The notes beneath the pieces are model-generated. The model saw only the letters and a program-made list of their open reading frames with translations. It searched no databases and was not told the DNA's origin. From Pseudoalteromonas sp. UG3-2 (GTDB lineage Bacteria > Pseudomonadota > Gammaproteobacteria > Enterobacterales > Alteromonadaceae), in assembly GCF_037120705.1 (NCBI RefSeq), contig NZ_JAWLJU010000002.1, positions 124,001 to 188,000 on the forward strand: a stretch of DNA of 64,000 nt, read 5' to 3'. Numbering within the stretch: position 1 is the stretch's first letter; the number at the start of each line of letters is the position of its first letter. Both the position numbers and the translations under genes were made by a program. This document shows, one piece after another, positions 35,986 to 43,065 of this stretch.

Positions 35986-37245
35986 ATGAAAAGTTTACCT
36001 AAGTTAACGGCTCTTGCTCTTCTGGTTGCTTTAACCGGCGGAATGTACTCAACAGCAGTTTCTGCAGCGCCTAACTATGAAGAAATAGAAAAGCGCAAAA
36101 ACGCAAAAACGAAAGTAATGGGTGAGCGCGTAGGTAAAAAGGTTGCTAAAGCGTTTGAACTTTATAACGAAGATAAGGTTGATGAAGCGATTGCCGAGCT
36201 TCGTGAGTTAGACCCTTCAGACGAGTTCGACAAAGCAACAGTTAACCGTTACCTAGGCCAGCTTTACGCTCAAAAAGAGAACTACGCAGAAGCGATTAAA
36301 TACACTCGCCAAGCAGTTGCTCCAGACGTACTTAACTTCAAAGAGCAAGGCGACTTGATGAAGTTATTAGGCGACTTACTTTTAGGTACTGAAAAGTACG
36401 CTGAAGGTATTAAAGCCTACTACGCTTGGATGGACTTCACTGGTGAGAACGACCCTAAAGTATATGGTCGTATCGCTCAGGGTTACTACGAGCTTAAGCA
36501 ATATAGCAATGTTATTGAGCCTGCAGACAAAGCAATTGCTGCGTCTGAGGAGCCTAACAAACAATACTACCTAATGAAAATTGGTGCTTACTTCGACCTT
36601 AAACAGTTCCAAAAGGCTGTTGAGGTAGGTGAAGAAATGATTAAGATCTTCCCTGAGGATCCGCAATCATGGACTCGTCTAGGTAGCTTCTATCTACAAA
36701 CTGAAGATTACAGCAAAGGTTTGACTGTAATGGAAGTGGCGTACGATAACGGTTACTTTGAAAAAGAGAACCACTACAAGATTTTAGGTAGTTTGTATTC
36801 ACTGGTTGAAATTCCTTGGAAAGCGGCTCTCGCTTATGAAAAAGCCATTAAAGATGGTCATATCGAGCGTACTAAGCAGAATATCACTGCAGTAGCGAGT
36901 TATTTCCACCAAGCGAAGCACATTAGTGAAGCTGCTAAATACTATGCCGAAGCTGCAAAGTTTGATGACGATGCAGAGCTTTTTAGAAAGTCTGGTAGCT
37001 TGCTGTTGCAAGATCAGCAGTTCAGTGCTGCAGTAACTAAGCTTAACAAGGCACTTGAGTTAGGAACCGATAAAGAGGGGACTACTTATTCTGACTTGGC
37101 AGAAGCTTACTACTATCAAGATAAGTTTAAACAAGCTTACTCAGCAATTAAGAAGGCGCAGGAAGATCCTCGCACTCGTAAATTTGCTAGAAGCTGGGCA
37201 AACTTTATCAAGGAAAAAGCACAGCGTAGAGGCGTAAGCCTGTAA
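35986..37245 (+). CDS. TPR-repeat protein of the Ton operon
   Basis: A 419-residue exported protein with a signal peptide (cleavage near STAVSAA) and about nine tetratricopeptide-like repeats (for example AEAIKYTRQAVAPDVLNFKEQGDLMKLLGDLLLGTEKYAEGIKAYYAWM). AGGAGG lies before the ATG. It is the last gene of the Ton operon, ahead of a strong terminator. TPR proteins at this place are common in TtpC-type Ton operons and probably bind periplasmic partners; a precise role is not known. Confidence 0.85.
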   Translation: MKSLPKLTALALLVALTGGMYSTAVSAAPNYEEIEKRKNAKTKVMGERVGKKVAKAFELYNEDKVDEAIAELRELDPSDEFDKATVNRYLGQLYAQKENYAEAIKYTRQAVAPDVLNFKEQGDLMKLLGDLLLGTEKYAEGIKAYYAWMDFTGENDPKVYGRIAQGYYELKQYSNVIEPADKAIAASEEPNKQYYLMKIGAYFDLKQFQKAVEVGEEMIKIFPEDPQSWTRLGSFYLQTEDYSKGLTVMEVAYDNGYFEKENHYKILGSLYSLVEIPWKAALAYEKAIKDGHIERTKQNITAVASYFHQAKHISEAAKYYAEAAKFDDDAELFRKSGSLLLQDQQFSAAVTKLNKALELGTDKEGTTYSDLAEAYYYQDKFKQAYSAIKKAQEDPRTRKFARSWANFIKEKAQRRGVSL

Positions 37246-37247
37246 TT

Positions 37248-37271
37248 AAAAAGCCCCGCAAGGGGCTTTTT
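37248..37271 (+). terminator. Terminator of the Ton operon
   Basis: AAAAAGCCCC (37248-37257), loop GCAA and GGGGCTTTTT (37262-37271), followed by T's. Confidence 0.92.
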
Positions 37272-37281
37272 TGATTCTGGA

Positions 37282-38322
37282 ATGACAAGCAAGATGATGT
37301 CGAAATCACACATACCTCTTTTACTTCTACTTTTTTTAAGCTTTTTAGTTGGCTGCACGGATAGTAAAACCACTATACTTACACAACAACAGTTACAACA
37401 GCAGTTGCAACAGCTTAATGTGGCGCTGCAGTCAAGTGCTTCTGCTTACACAGCGTCTACTAACACAGCGTCAACTAGCCTAACTAGGTTACCTTTTAGC
37501 GATGCGTATTTAGCTCGCCGTCATGAGCTACTAAACAGCCAGTTGTCTAACTCCAATGCCACGGCGCTAAAAGAGCTTAGTTATTTAAAAATTCAAGAGC
37601 GCTATCCCGAACGTTTTTTACCTTGGCCTGCGCACCTCCCAGTATTAAAAAACTTAACTAACCAGACTACATCGGCTCAAGTAGAAGAGTGGTTAACGCT
37701 GGTAAAAGCAAGGCTAGAAGCGGGGCTTGAGAGTAAAATTAAGTTGAGTCGCATAGACCTTAGACTGATCATAGAGCAGTTGGCGCAAAGTGAGAACAAT
37801 AGTGCGGCATTTACAGCACTAAATAACTACCTTAGCAGTTACAAACCGCGAGCAATGCCAGGCCTGCAACAATTGCCTAATGGCAAAGAGTGGTATCAAT
37901 CGAAACTTAATTTTTACGGTAATATTCAGGCGTCGCCAAACCAGGTTCTAGCGCAATTAGCAAGCGGCTCTGAACTTGAGCCAATAAGGCAATTAGGGGA
38001 GCTCACGTTGAGCTTGAATGAACCGGCAATATTAACATTATTAGGGCCGGATTGTGCTCAGGTAGGCGGGCTTAACTGGCGCGATGGCTTTATTAATATT
38101 CCCGCCACAGTAGGGTCATGTCAGCAACAACTGAAGCCGTATAGATCGCTGTTACGGGTTTTGATGGAAATTGACATTGGTATACATGTTCAAGGTTGGT
38201 CGACCAAGCAAGCTGTTGTTGCGCTTAACTCAAGACTAGCGCTGAATGAACAACAAGCGCAACAACTGGTTAATAATATTATTTACTTCCCGGCCACCAT
38301 ATTTGCTGCTTATACTGGCTAG
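37282..38322 (+). CDS. DUF3080 lipoprotein
   Basis: A 346-residue lipoprotein (lipobox FLVGC, Cys near residue 25) of the DUF3080 family. The family pattern includes FSDAYLARRHELLNSQLSNSNATALKELSYLKIQERYPERFLPWPAHLPVLKNLTNQ and, later, GWSTKQAVVALNSRLALNEQ. Function unknown. Three ATGs are close together at the start; the first is used. It converges on the downstream zinc-finger gene and the two overlap by 4 bp at their 3' ends. Confidence 0.82.
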   Translation: MTSKMMSKSHIPLLLLLFLSFLVGCTDSKTTILTQQQLQQQLQQLNVALQSSASAYTASTNTASTSLTRLPFSDAYLARRHELLNSQLSNSNATALKELSYLKIQERYPERFLPWPAHLPVLKNLTNQTTSAQVEEWLTLVKARLEAGLESKIKLSRIDLRLIIEQLAQSENNSAAFTALNNYLSSYKPRAMPGLQQLPNGKEWYQSKLNFYGNIQASPNQVLAQLASGSELEPIRQLGELTLSLNEPAILTLLGPDCAQVGGLNWRDGFINIPATVGSCQQQLKPYRSLLRVLMEIDIGIHVQGWSTKQAVVALNSRLALNEQQAQQLVNNIIYFPATIFAAYTG

Positions 38323-38678
38323 TTTTTAGCGAGTTTAGCATGGCAACCACCACACCGCTGAGCTGCTGGGTCTTGCTCTAGTAGCTCAGGCTCGATGGCC
38401 TGCTCGCAATCACAGCAATAACCAAACTGGCCAATGTCCATTTGACACAAAGCCGCTTCAACTTTCATTAAACGATCGTACTGTGGAAATTGCTCAGGAT
38501 TGATTTTTTCCATGACAATATCAAGCCACTTGTTAGGTGGGTTTATTTCAAGGATATTGGCAAGATTATGAGTAAACTCATTAGGTGAAGCTTTTAACTC
38601 CCCTAAAAAGTCGCTGCGCAGTTGGTTTAACTCGGTGAGTAAACTCTGCTGATAACGTGTTGGTGTATTTTCATTCAT
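38319..38678 (-). CDS. DksA/TraR-type zinc-finger protein
   Basis: A 119-residue protein with a C-terminal four-cysteine zinc finger (GYCCDCEQAIEPELLEQDPAAQRCGGCHAK) of the DksA/TraR class and an N-terminal helical part. It is shorter than DksA (151) and lacks an obvious DxxDxA tip motif, so it may bind the RNA polymerase secondary channel differently or not at all. It lies just downstream of dusC on the same strand (37 bp), and may be co-transcribed. Confidence 0.75.
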   Translation of the reverse strand: MNENTPTRYQQSLLTELNQLRSDFLGELKASPNEFTHNLANILEINPPNKWLDIVMEKINPEQFPQYDRLMKVEAALCQMDIGQFGYCCDCEQAIEPELLEQDPAAQRCGGCHAKLAKN

Positions 38679-38715
38679 GGCGCTCTCCTCTAGAGCCCCA
38701 TTATGTTTTCACTCG

Positions 38716-39699
38716 CTATTGGCTGTTATGATTTGAATCAAGAACAGGAGACTTTGCGGATTTGTTCAGCACCGTAACGACGTCTTGCTTGCTCTTTAGG
38801 CGCTTAATCTCGTCAAATAACGTGTGTGCTTCTGGGTACTGTAATTTTAGGTAACCTAACCATTGCTTGGTTCTGGAAGAAAAGTACTTTTCACTCATGT
38901 TTTCGTCGTCATGCATGGATGAATTAACAATGTGATGGACAACGTGCCCCCAGGTTAATGGTTGATAATCACGGCCCTGTATATGGGCTTTTATTTTTGC
39001 CGCTAAGTCAGGCATGGCGAGCGCCCCTCGACCTAGCATTAGGTCTTGGCACTGACTCACTTGCTGGCAGCGCATGGCATCTTCAACCTGCCAGATCTCC
39101 CCATTGGCAACCACCGGGATGGTGAGTCTGGTCAAAAGAGCAGGGATCTTTTCCCAATAGGCGGGCGGTCGGTAACCGTCGCGTTTCGTTCTGGCATGGA
39201 TGGCCAAACTGGATGCACCACCTTGTTGCACGGCATCAACGATTTCTGTGCTATTAGCATCATCATCAAAGCCTAAACGAATTTTGGCACTGACGGGTTG
39301 CTCTGCTGGTACGGCTTCTCGTACCGCCTTAATGATCTGATAAATTTGCTCTGGCTCTTTTAATAACACCGCGCCGCCACGACTTTTATTTACGGTTTTT
39401 GCCGGACAGCCAAAGTTCAGGTCAATACCATGTGAGCCAAGCTTAACGGCTTTTCTGGCATTGGCAGCCAAAGCGTGGGGCACTTGACCGAGCAGTTGAA
39501 TACGCACAGGGGTACCCGAGCGAGTATAGCCACCATTTAGTAATTCAGGACAATAACGAGTAAACACTCGGCGTGGAAAGGTCAGGTCGACGACGCGAAT
39601 AAACTCAGTTACGCATAAGTCAAAGCCACCAATGTCGGTTAATAGCTCACGCATTTTATAGTCAACCACACCTTCCATTGGGGCGAGTACGAGTTTCAT
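38716..39699 (-). CDS. dusC: tRNA-dihydrouridine(16) synthase DusC
   Basis: A 327-residue FMN-dependent Dus enzyme. The N-terminus MKLVLAPMEGVVDYKMRELLTDIG matches DusC, with catalytic Cys in GIDLNFGCPAKTVNKSRGGAVLL and FMN/tRNA motifs VSAKIRLGFDD, LAIHARTKRDGYRPPAYW and VVANGEIW. It reduces U16 in the D-loop of tRNAs. I chose the start at 39699 (AGGAAAT upstream) over an N-terminal extension to 39750 that has no family support. Confidence 0.92.
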   Translation of the reverse strand: MKLVLAPMEGVVDYKMRELLTDIGGFDLCVTEFIRVVDLTFPRRVFTRYCPELLNGGYTRSGTPVRIQLLGQVPHALAANARKAVKLGSHGIDLNFGCPAKTVNKSRGGAVLLKEPEQIYQIIKAVREAVPAEQPVSAKIRLGFDDDANSTEIVDAVQQGGASSLAIHARTKRDGYRPPAYWEKIPALLTRLTIPVVANGEIWQVEDAMRCQQVSQCQDLMLGRGALAMPDLAAKIKAHIQGRDYQPLTWGHVVHHIVNSSMHDDENMSEKYFSSRTKQWLGYLKLQYPEAHTLFDEIKRLKSKQDVVTVLNKSAKSPVLDSNHNSQ

Positions 39700-39955
39700 G
39701 TTATTTCCTGTGCCTGGTAAAAATATCGAGTGCTGTACTGACCATGACAAATGGCAGATACTAGGCTTAACTGTGTTAAGAAAAGCGCGCTATTTTAGCG
39801 AAACTACGTAGTGAAGTCACTGTTTTGTCTTTTTGCCGTGGTTGCGAAAAGTGAATGACTGGCAGAAGTTGTCATTTTTTGCGACGATAGTGAAATAATT
39901 TATGGCACCTCAAGGTCTTCTAATAGAACCGATAACCATTTTGAGAGAAAGAAAC
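39700..39955. promoter_or_regulatory. Divergent promoter region dusC / hvfA-like operon
   Basis: These 256 bp separate dusC from the RiPP operon. A 10-bp palindrome ACTACGTAGT lies at 39803-39812. A weak candidate promoter for the RiPP genes is TTGTCA (39869-39874) with AATAAT (39894-39899) at 19-bp spacing. No known metal-regulator box was recognised. Confidence 0.35.
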
Positions 39956-40444
39956 ATGAATACCGTCAAGAATAATTCAATTGCTTTAACATTAAGTGCG
40001 GTTGTTGCTGGTACTGCCGGCTTAACTGCTACAGACGCAAACGCGAATCCTTTTTCATTTGAAACCATGACCGCAGGCTACCAGCTAGATGCTGGCGAAG
40101 GTAAATGTGGTGAAGGCAAATGCGGTGGCGACGCGAAAAGCAAAAAAGAAGGCAAGTGTGGCGAGGGCAAATGCGGCGGCCACGCTAAAGGCGAAAAAGA
40201 AGGCAAGTGTGGCGAAGGCAAATGCGGTGGCGACGCCAAAGGCAAAAAAGAAGGTAAATGTGGCGAAGGCAAATGCGGTGGTCATGCCAAAGGCAAAAAA
40301 GAAGGTAAATGTGGTGAAGGCAAATGTGGTGGCAATGCCAAAGGTAAAAAAGAAGGTAAATGTGGTGAAGGCAAATGCGGTGGCCATGCCAAAGGTAAAA
40401 AAGAAGGTAAATGCGGCGAAGGCAAATGCGGTGGCAACCACTGA
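39956..40444 (+). CDS. hvfA: HvfA/bufferin-like RiPP precursor with 14 EGKCG cores
   Basis: A 162-residue precursor: Sec-type signal peptide (MNTVKNNSIALTLSAVVAGTAGLTATDANA), a short spacer, then seven tandem 17-residue units each holding EGKCGEGKCGG followed by a D/H/N-AK-G/S-K/E-K linker. All 14 cysteines lie in EGKCG motifs. Such motifs are the sites that DUF692 (MNIO) enzymes modify (to thiooxazole or oxazolone/thioamide groups) in HvfA of Haemophilus and in copper-binding bufferins. The DUF692 and DUF2063 genes follow directly. The mature product probably binds copper or a similar metal in the periplasm. I chose ATG 39956 (GAGAGAAAG upstream); an in-frame alternative at 39902 would add residues before the signal peptide. 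Confidence 0.9.
   Translation: MNTVKNNSIALTLSAVVAGTAGLTATDANANPFSFETMTAGYQLDAGEGKCGEGKCGGDAKSKKEGKCGEGKCGGHAKGEKEGKCGEGKCGGDAKGKKEGKCGEGKCGGHAKGKKEGKCGEGKCGGNAKGKKEGKCGEGKCGGHAKGKKEGKCGEGKCGGNH
40097..40441 (+). repeat. Seven 51-bp tandem repeats encoding the RiPP core
   Basis: Units begin at 40097, 40148, 40199, 40250, 40301, 40352 and 40403 (the last is truncated at the stop). The later units differ at only a few bases and use the same linker (AKGKK), whereas units 1-2 have variant linkers (AKSKK, AKGEK). This suggests recent expansion from the 3' side. Confidence 0.95.
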
Positions 40445-40453
40445 GCTGCACCG

Positions 40454-40476
40454 GCTCGGTAGTCATGCTACTGAGC
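40454..40476 (+). terminator. Intercistronic hairpin 1 after the RiPP precursor gene
   Basis: GCTCGGTAG (40454-40462) pairs with CTACTGAGC (40468-40476), including one G-U, over loop TCATG, and is followed by TTTAT. It starts 10 nt after the hvfA stop. It probably acts as an attenuator or 3' stabiliser, so that precursor mRNA exceeds enzyme mRNA. Confidence 0.6.
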
Positions 40477-40482
40477 TTTATC

Positions 40483-40510
40483 ATAAATGCGTGTAAGTGC
40501 ACGCATTTAT
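40483..40510 (+). other. Intercistronic hairpin 2 before the DUF692 gene
   Basis: Perfect 11-bp arms ATAAATGCGTG (40483-40493) and CACGCATTTAT (40500-40510) with loop TAAGTG, ending 28 nt before the DUF692 start codon. No T-run follows, so mRNA processing or protection is more likely than termination. Confidence 0.6.
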
Positions 40511-40538
40511 TGCTATTCCAGCCGTAACTGAGAGAGTA

Positions 40539-41378
40539 ATGAGCAACGAAATAGGTAACCTTGGTTTGGGACTGCGCCGTGAAATGCTAGATGACGTTTT
40601 GAGTAGCCCGCCAAAGCAAGTCGATTTTTATGAAGTCGCCCCCGAAAATTGGATAAAGTTTGGTGGTAAGCTAGCACGGCAATTAGCGCAAATCAGTGAC
40701 AACCACACCTTGATTTGTCATGGCTTATCGCTATCTCTAGGGGCGCCAGCGCCGCTAGATGTTGACTTTATTAAGCAATTAAAAGCCTTTTTTAATCAAC
40801 ATCAAGTGGCCATTTACAGTGAGCATTTAAGCTACTGCTCGGGCAGCGGTCACATGTACGATTTAATGCCCATACCCTTTACAGAAGAGGCGGTACAGCA
40901 TACGGCAAAGCGTATTCGTGAAGTACAAGACCGACTAGAGCGGCGCATTGCAGTAGAAAATGTGTCTTATTATGCCGCTCCTGGACAACAAATGTCAGAG
41001 CTCGATTTTACCTTAGCGGTGCTTGAAGAAGCGGATTGCGATCTGCTGCTAGACGTCAATAACATCTACGTAAATGCCACTAATCATGGTTACAGCGCGG
41101 AGCAATTTTTGGCGGCCATGCCCACAGAACGTATTGCTTACGGCCATATTGCCGGACATTACGTTGAGGCGGAAGACTTACTTGTTGACACCCATGGAGC
41201 AGACGTGTGCGCCCCTGTATGGCAATTATTGCAACGAGCTTATGAGCTCCATGGTCTATTTCCAACCTTACTTGAGCGCGACTTTAATATTCCGCCGCTC
41301 GCTGAGTTAATGCATGAAGCGCAGCAGATAGTCGATTTGCAAAAACAAGTTAAGCCATCCACAGTGCGGTCACAATGA
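40539..41378 (+). CDS. hvfB: MNIO-type RiPP-modifying enzyme HvfB (DUF692)
   Basis: A 279-residue TIM-barrel protein of the DUF692 (multinuclear non-haem iron-dependent oxidative) family. Probable metal-ligand regions are [62 protein letters not shown] and VDTHGADV. It should oxidise EGKCG cysteines of the precursor encoded just upstream. I chose ATG 40539 (GAGAGAGTA upstream, [16 protein letters not shown] as family N-terminus) over GTG 40497, which lies inside hairpin 2. The stop overlaps the hvfC start by four bases. Confidence 0.93.
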   Translation: MSNEIGNLGLGLRREMLDDVLSSPPKQVDFYEVAPENWIKFGGKLARQLAQISDNHTLICHGLSLSLGAPAPLDVDFIKQLKAFFNQHQVAIYSEHLSYCSGSGHMYDLMPIPFTEEAVQHTAKRIREVQDRLERRIAVENVSYYAAPGQQMSELDFTLAVLEEADCDLLLDVNNIYVNATNHGYSAEQFLAAMPTERIAYGHIAGHYVEAEDLLVDTHGADVCAPVWQLLQRAYELHGLFPTLLERDFNIPPLAELMHEAQQIVDLQKQVKPSTVRSQ

Positions 41379-42127
41379 TGTCGTTTATCGAAACCCAACA
41401 AGCGTTTATGGCCCATATTCGTGACCCAGAAAATCAGCCAGCACCCACTGGTATTGAACCGCGTCGTTTAAAGGTCTATCAAGAGCTGTTTTTTAATAAC
41501 ATTGAAGGCTTTGTGAGTAGCGCATTTCCAGTACTTAAAAGCGTATATAGTGACGCTGCATGGCAGCAGTTGATCCGGCAGTTTTTTGTGGTTCACGACT
41601 GTCAAAGCCCTCACTTTTTAGATATCAGTAAAGAGTTTTTGCTGTTTTTACAAACTGAATATCAACCTCGGCCGGAGGATCCCAGTTTTTTGCTAGAGCT
41701 TGCCCATTATGAATGGCTTGAGCTCGATGTGGCGACCACCAAAGAAAGCCCCGGTGAGCGGGTATTAGAGGCCGACAATCTAAGTTCTGCCGCTTTACAA
41801 CTGGCCAGTACGGTGCGTTTAGGGCACTACCAATATCCAGTTCACCAAATTACTGCTGACCATCAACCACAATCCTGCAGCGGTGAAACCTATAGTTTTG
41901 TGTTGTATCGTGACGCCGAGGATGAAGTGCAGTTTATTGCCTTAAACCCAATGACGGCCTTGTTATTATCCTTAATCGACAGCAACCCAGGCATTACCTT
42001 AGCGGAGCTGGTTGCTGACATCCAAGCGCAAGCTCCGCAGTTTAGCGTGGAGCAATTACAGCAAGGGGCTGAACAGACCTTAACTGAGTTTGCTAGCCGC
42101 GGCATTTTGCTGGCAAAAGTACTTTAA
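41375..42127 (+). CDS. hvfC: RiPP partner protein HvfC (DUF2063)
   Basis: A 250-residue protein. The N-terminal DUF2063 domain (about 5-95) has the typical [48 protein letters not shown] and [22 protein letters not shown]-terminal domain (about 150-250) ends in a winged-helix-like segment. In studied systems this partner binds the precursor leader and presents it to the DUF692 enzyme. It is translationally coupled to hvfB. No DoxX-type hvfD follows. Confidence 0.9.
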   Translation: MMSFIETQQAFMAHIRDPENQPAPTGIEPRRLKVYQELFFNNIEGFVSSAFPVLKSVYSDAAWQQLIRQFFVVHDCQSPHFLDISKEFLLFLQTEYQPRPEDPSFLLELAHYEWLELDVATTKESPGERVLEADNLSSAALQLASTVRLGHYQYPVHQITADHQPQSCSGETYSFVLYRDAEDEVQFIALNPMTALLLSLIDSNPGITLAELVADIQAQAPQFSVEQLQQGAEQTLTEFASRGILLAKVL

Positions 42128-42220
42128 GCCAAGTGCAACATCGATTATTATACCGCCTGATTTTTGTCGTGCTAACTCATCACTGGGGCGCCAGGGTGAG
42201 TCTTAATTAAAGGTAGTATT

Positions 42221-42340
42221 ATGTCTCAAGGTGATTTTAAAGATCCGTTTAATGCCAAGTACTTTTTGGCTTTTGTTGCTGTATTTGCAGGGATTGGCTG
42301 TTTAAATGCCATTCTTGGTTGGGCAACGGCGATCGTGTAA
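42221..42340 (+). CDS. 39-residue single-span membrane peptide at the end of the RiPP operon
   Basis: ATG 42221 to TAA 42340 encodes MSQGDFKDPFNAKYFLAFVA, then VFAGIGCLNAILGWATAIV: a short polar N-terminus and one hydrophobic helix with a single Cys. AAAGGTAG lies six bases upstream. It is 93 bp after hvfC on the same strand and before a terminator, the place where other Hvf/bufferin operons often carry a DoxX gene. I do not recognise a family. It could be an operon member or an independent small protein. Confidence 0.6.
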   Translation: MSQGDFKDPFNAKYFLAFVAVFAGIGCLNAILGWATAIV

Positions 42341-42378
42341 ACCCGATCACCCCAGTTAATTCAACTGGTATCCAATAG

Positions 42379-42397
42379 AGGCTGCATTATGCAGCCT
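42379..42397 (+). terminator. Terminator at the end of the RiPP operon
   Basis: AGGCTGCA (42379-42386), loop TTA, TGCAGCCT (42390-42397), followed by TTTTGTGTTTTT. Confidence 0.88.
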
Positions 42398-42517
42398 TTT
42401 GTGTTTTTAATGTGCTGTTTTTCGACATCAGGGTAGGCAATCTTGCTCTGTCGGTTTCAACTACCGAGAAAATTGTTATAATCTCACTCTTTTGTAAATA
42501 AATTAAAGCATATCATT

Positions 42518-43063
42518 ATGACGACAGCGAACATGTCATTAATCAAAGACAGTATTGCCACTGTTCCGGACTACCCAAAGCCGGGTATTATGTTCCGTGA
42601 TGTAACATCACTACTAGCAAATCCTGCTGCTTTCAAAGCAACCATTGATGCTTTTGTTGCAGCATACCAAGACGCTGGTTTTACTAAAATCATCGGTACG
42701 GAGTCACGTGGCTTCATTTTTGGGGCGCCATTGGCTTATGAGCTGGGTATTCCATTTATTCCTGTACGCAAACCAGGCAAGCTACCACGTGAAGTGATCA
42801 GCCAGTCTTACGAGCTTGAGTACGGCCAAGATACCCTTGAGCTCCATGCCGACGCGATTGCGGCCGGTGACAAAGTATTGTTAGTAGATGACTTGTTGGC
42901 AACAGGTGGTACTATTGAAGCGACCGCAGCATTGGTTAAACGCCTAGGTGGTGAAGCCACTGATGCCGCATTTGTTATCTCATTGCCTGGTCTTGGCGGC
43001 GAGCAAAAAGTCAAAGACTTAGGCATTGAAATCCTCTCATTAGTTGAGTTCGAAGGCGAATAA
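42518..43063 (+). CDS. apt: Adenine phosphoribosyltransferase
   Basis: A 181-residue enzyme with the Apt N-terminus ([24 protein letters not shown]) and PRPP-binding motif [13 protein letters not shown]. It salvages adenine to AMP. A TATAAT at 42477-42482 is a probable -10 element, giving a short leader. It lies three bases ahead of dnaX, the same apt-dnaX-ybaB order as E. coli. Confidence 0.95.
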   Translation: MTTANMSLIKDSIATVPDYPKPGIMFRDVTSLLANPAAFKATIDAFVAAYQDAGFTKIIGTESRGFIFGAPLAYELGIPFIPVRKPGKLPREVISQSYELEYGQDTLELHADAIAAGDKVLLVDDLLATGGTIEATAALVKRLGGEATDAAFVISLPGLGGEQKVKDLGIEILSLVEFEGE

Positions 43064-43065
43064 GC

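Noticed and set aside
39700..39750. N-terminal extension of DusC to 39750
   Set aside because: The extra residues have no family match, and the start at 39699 has a good ribosome site and the conserved MKLVLAPMEG beginning.
40085..40441. Long minus-strand and alternate-frame reading frames across the EGKCG repeats
   Set aside because: They are by-products of the 51-bp repeat; their translations are low-complexity and lack ribosome sites.
40097..40441. CRISPR-like regular repeats
   Set aside because: The units are contiguous coding repeats with no unique spacers and are in frame with a signal peptide.
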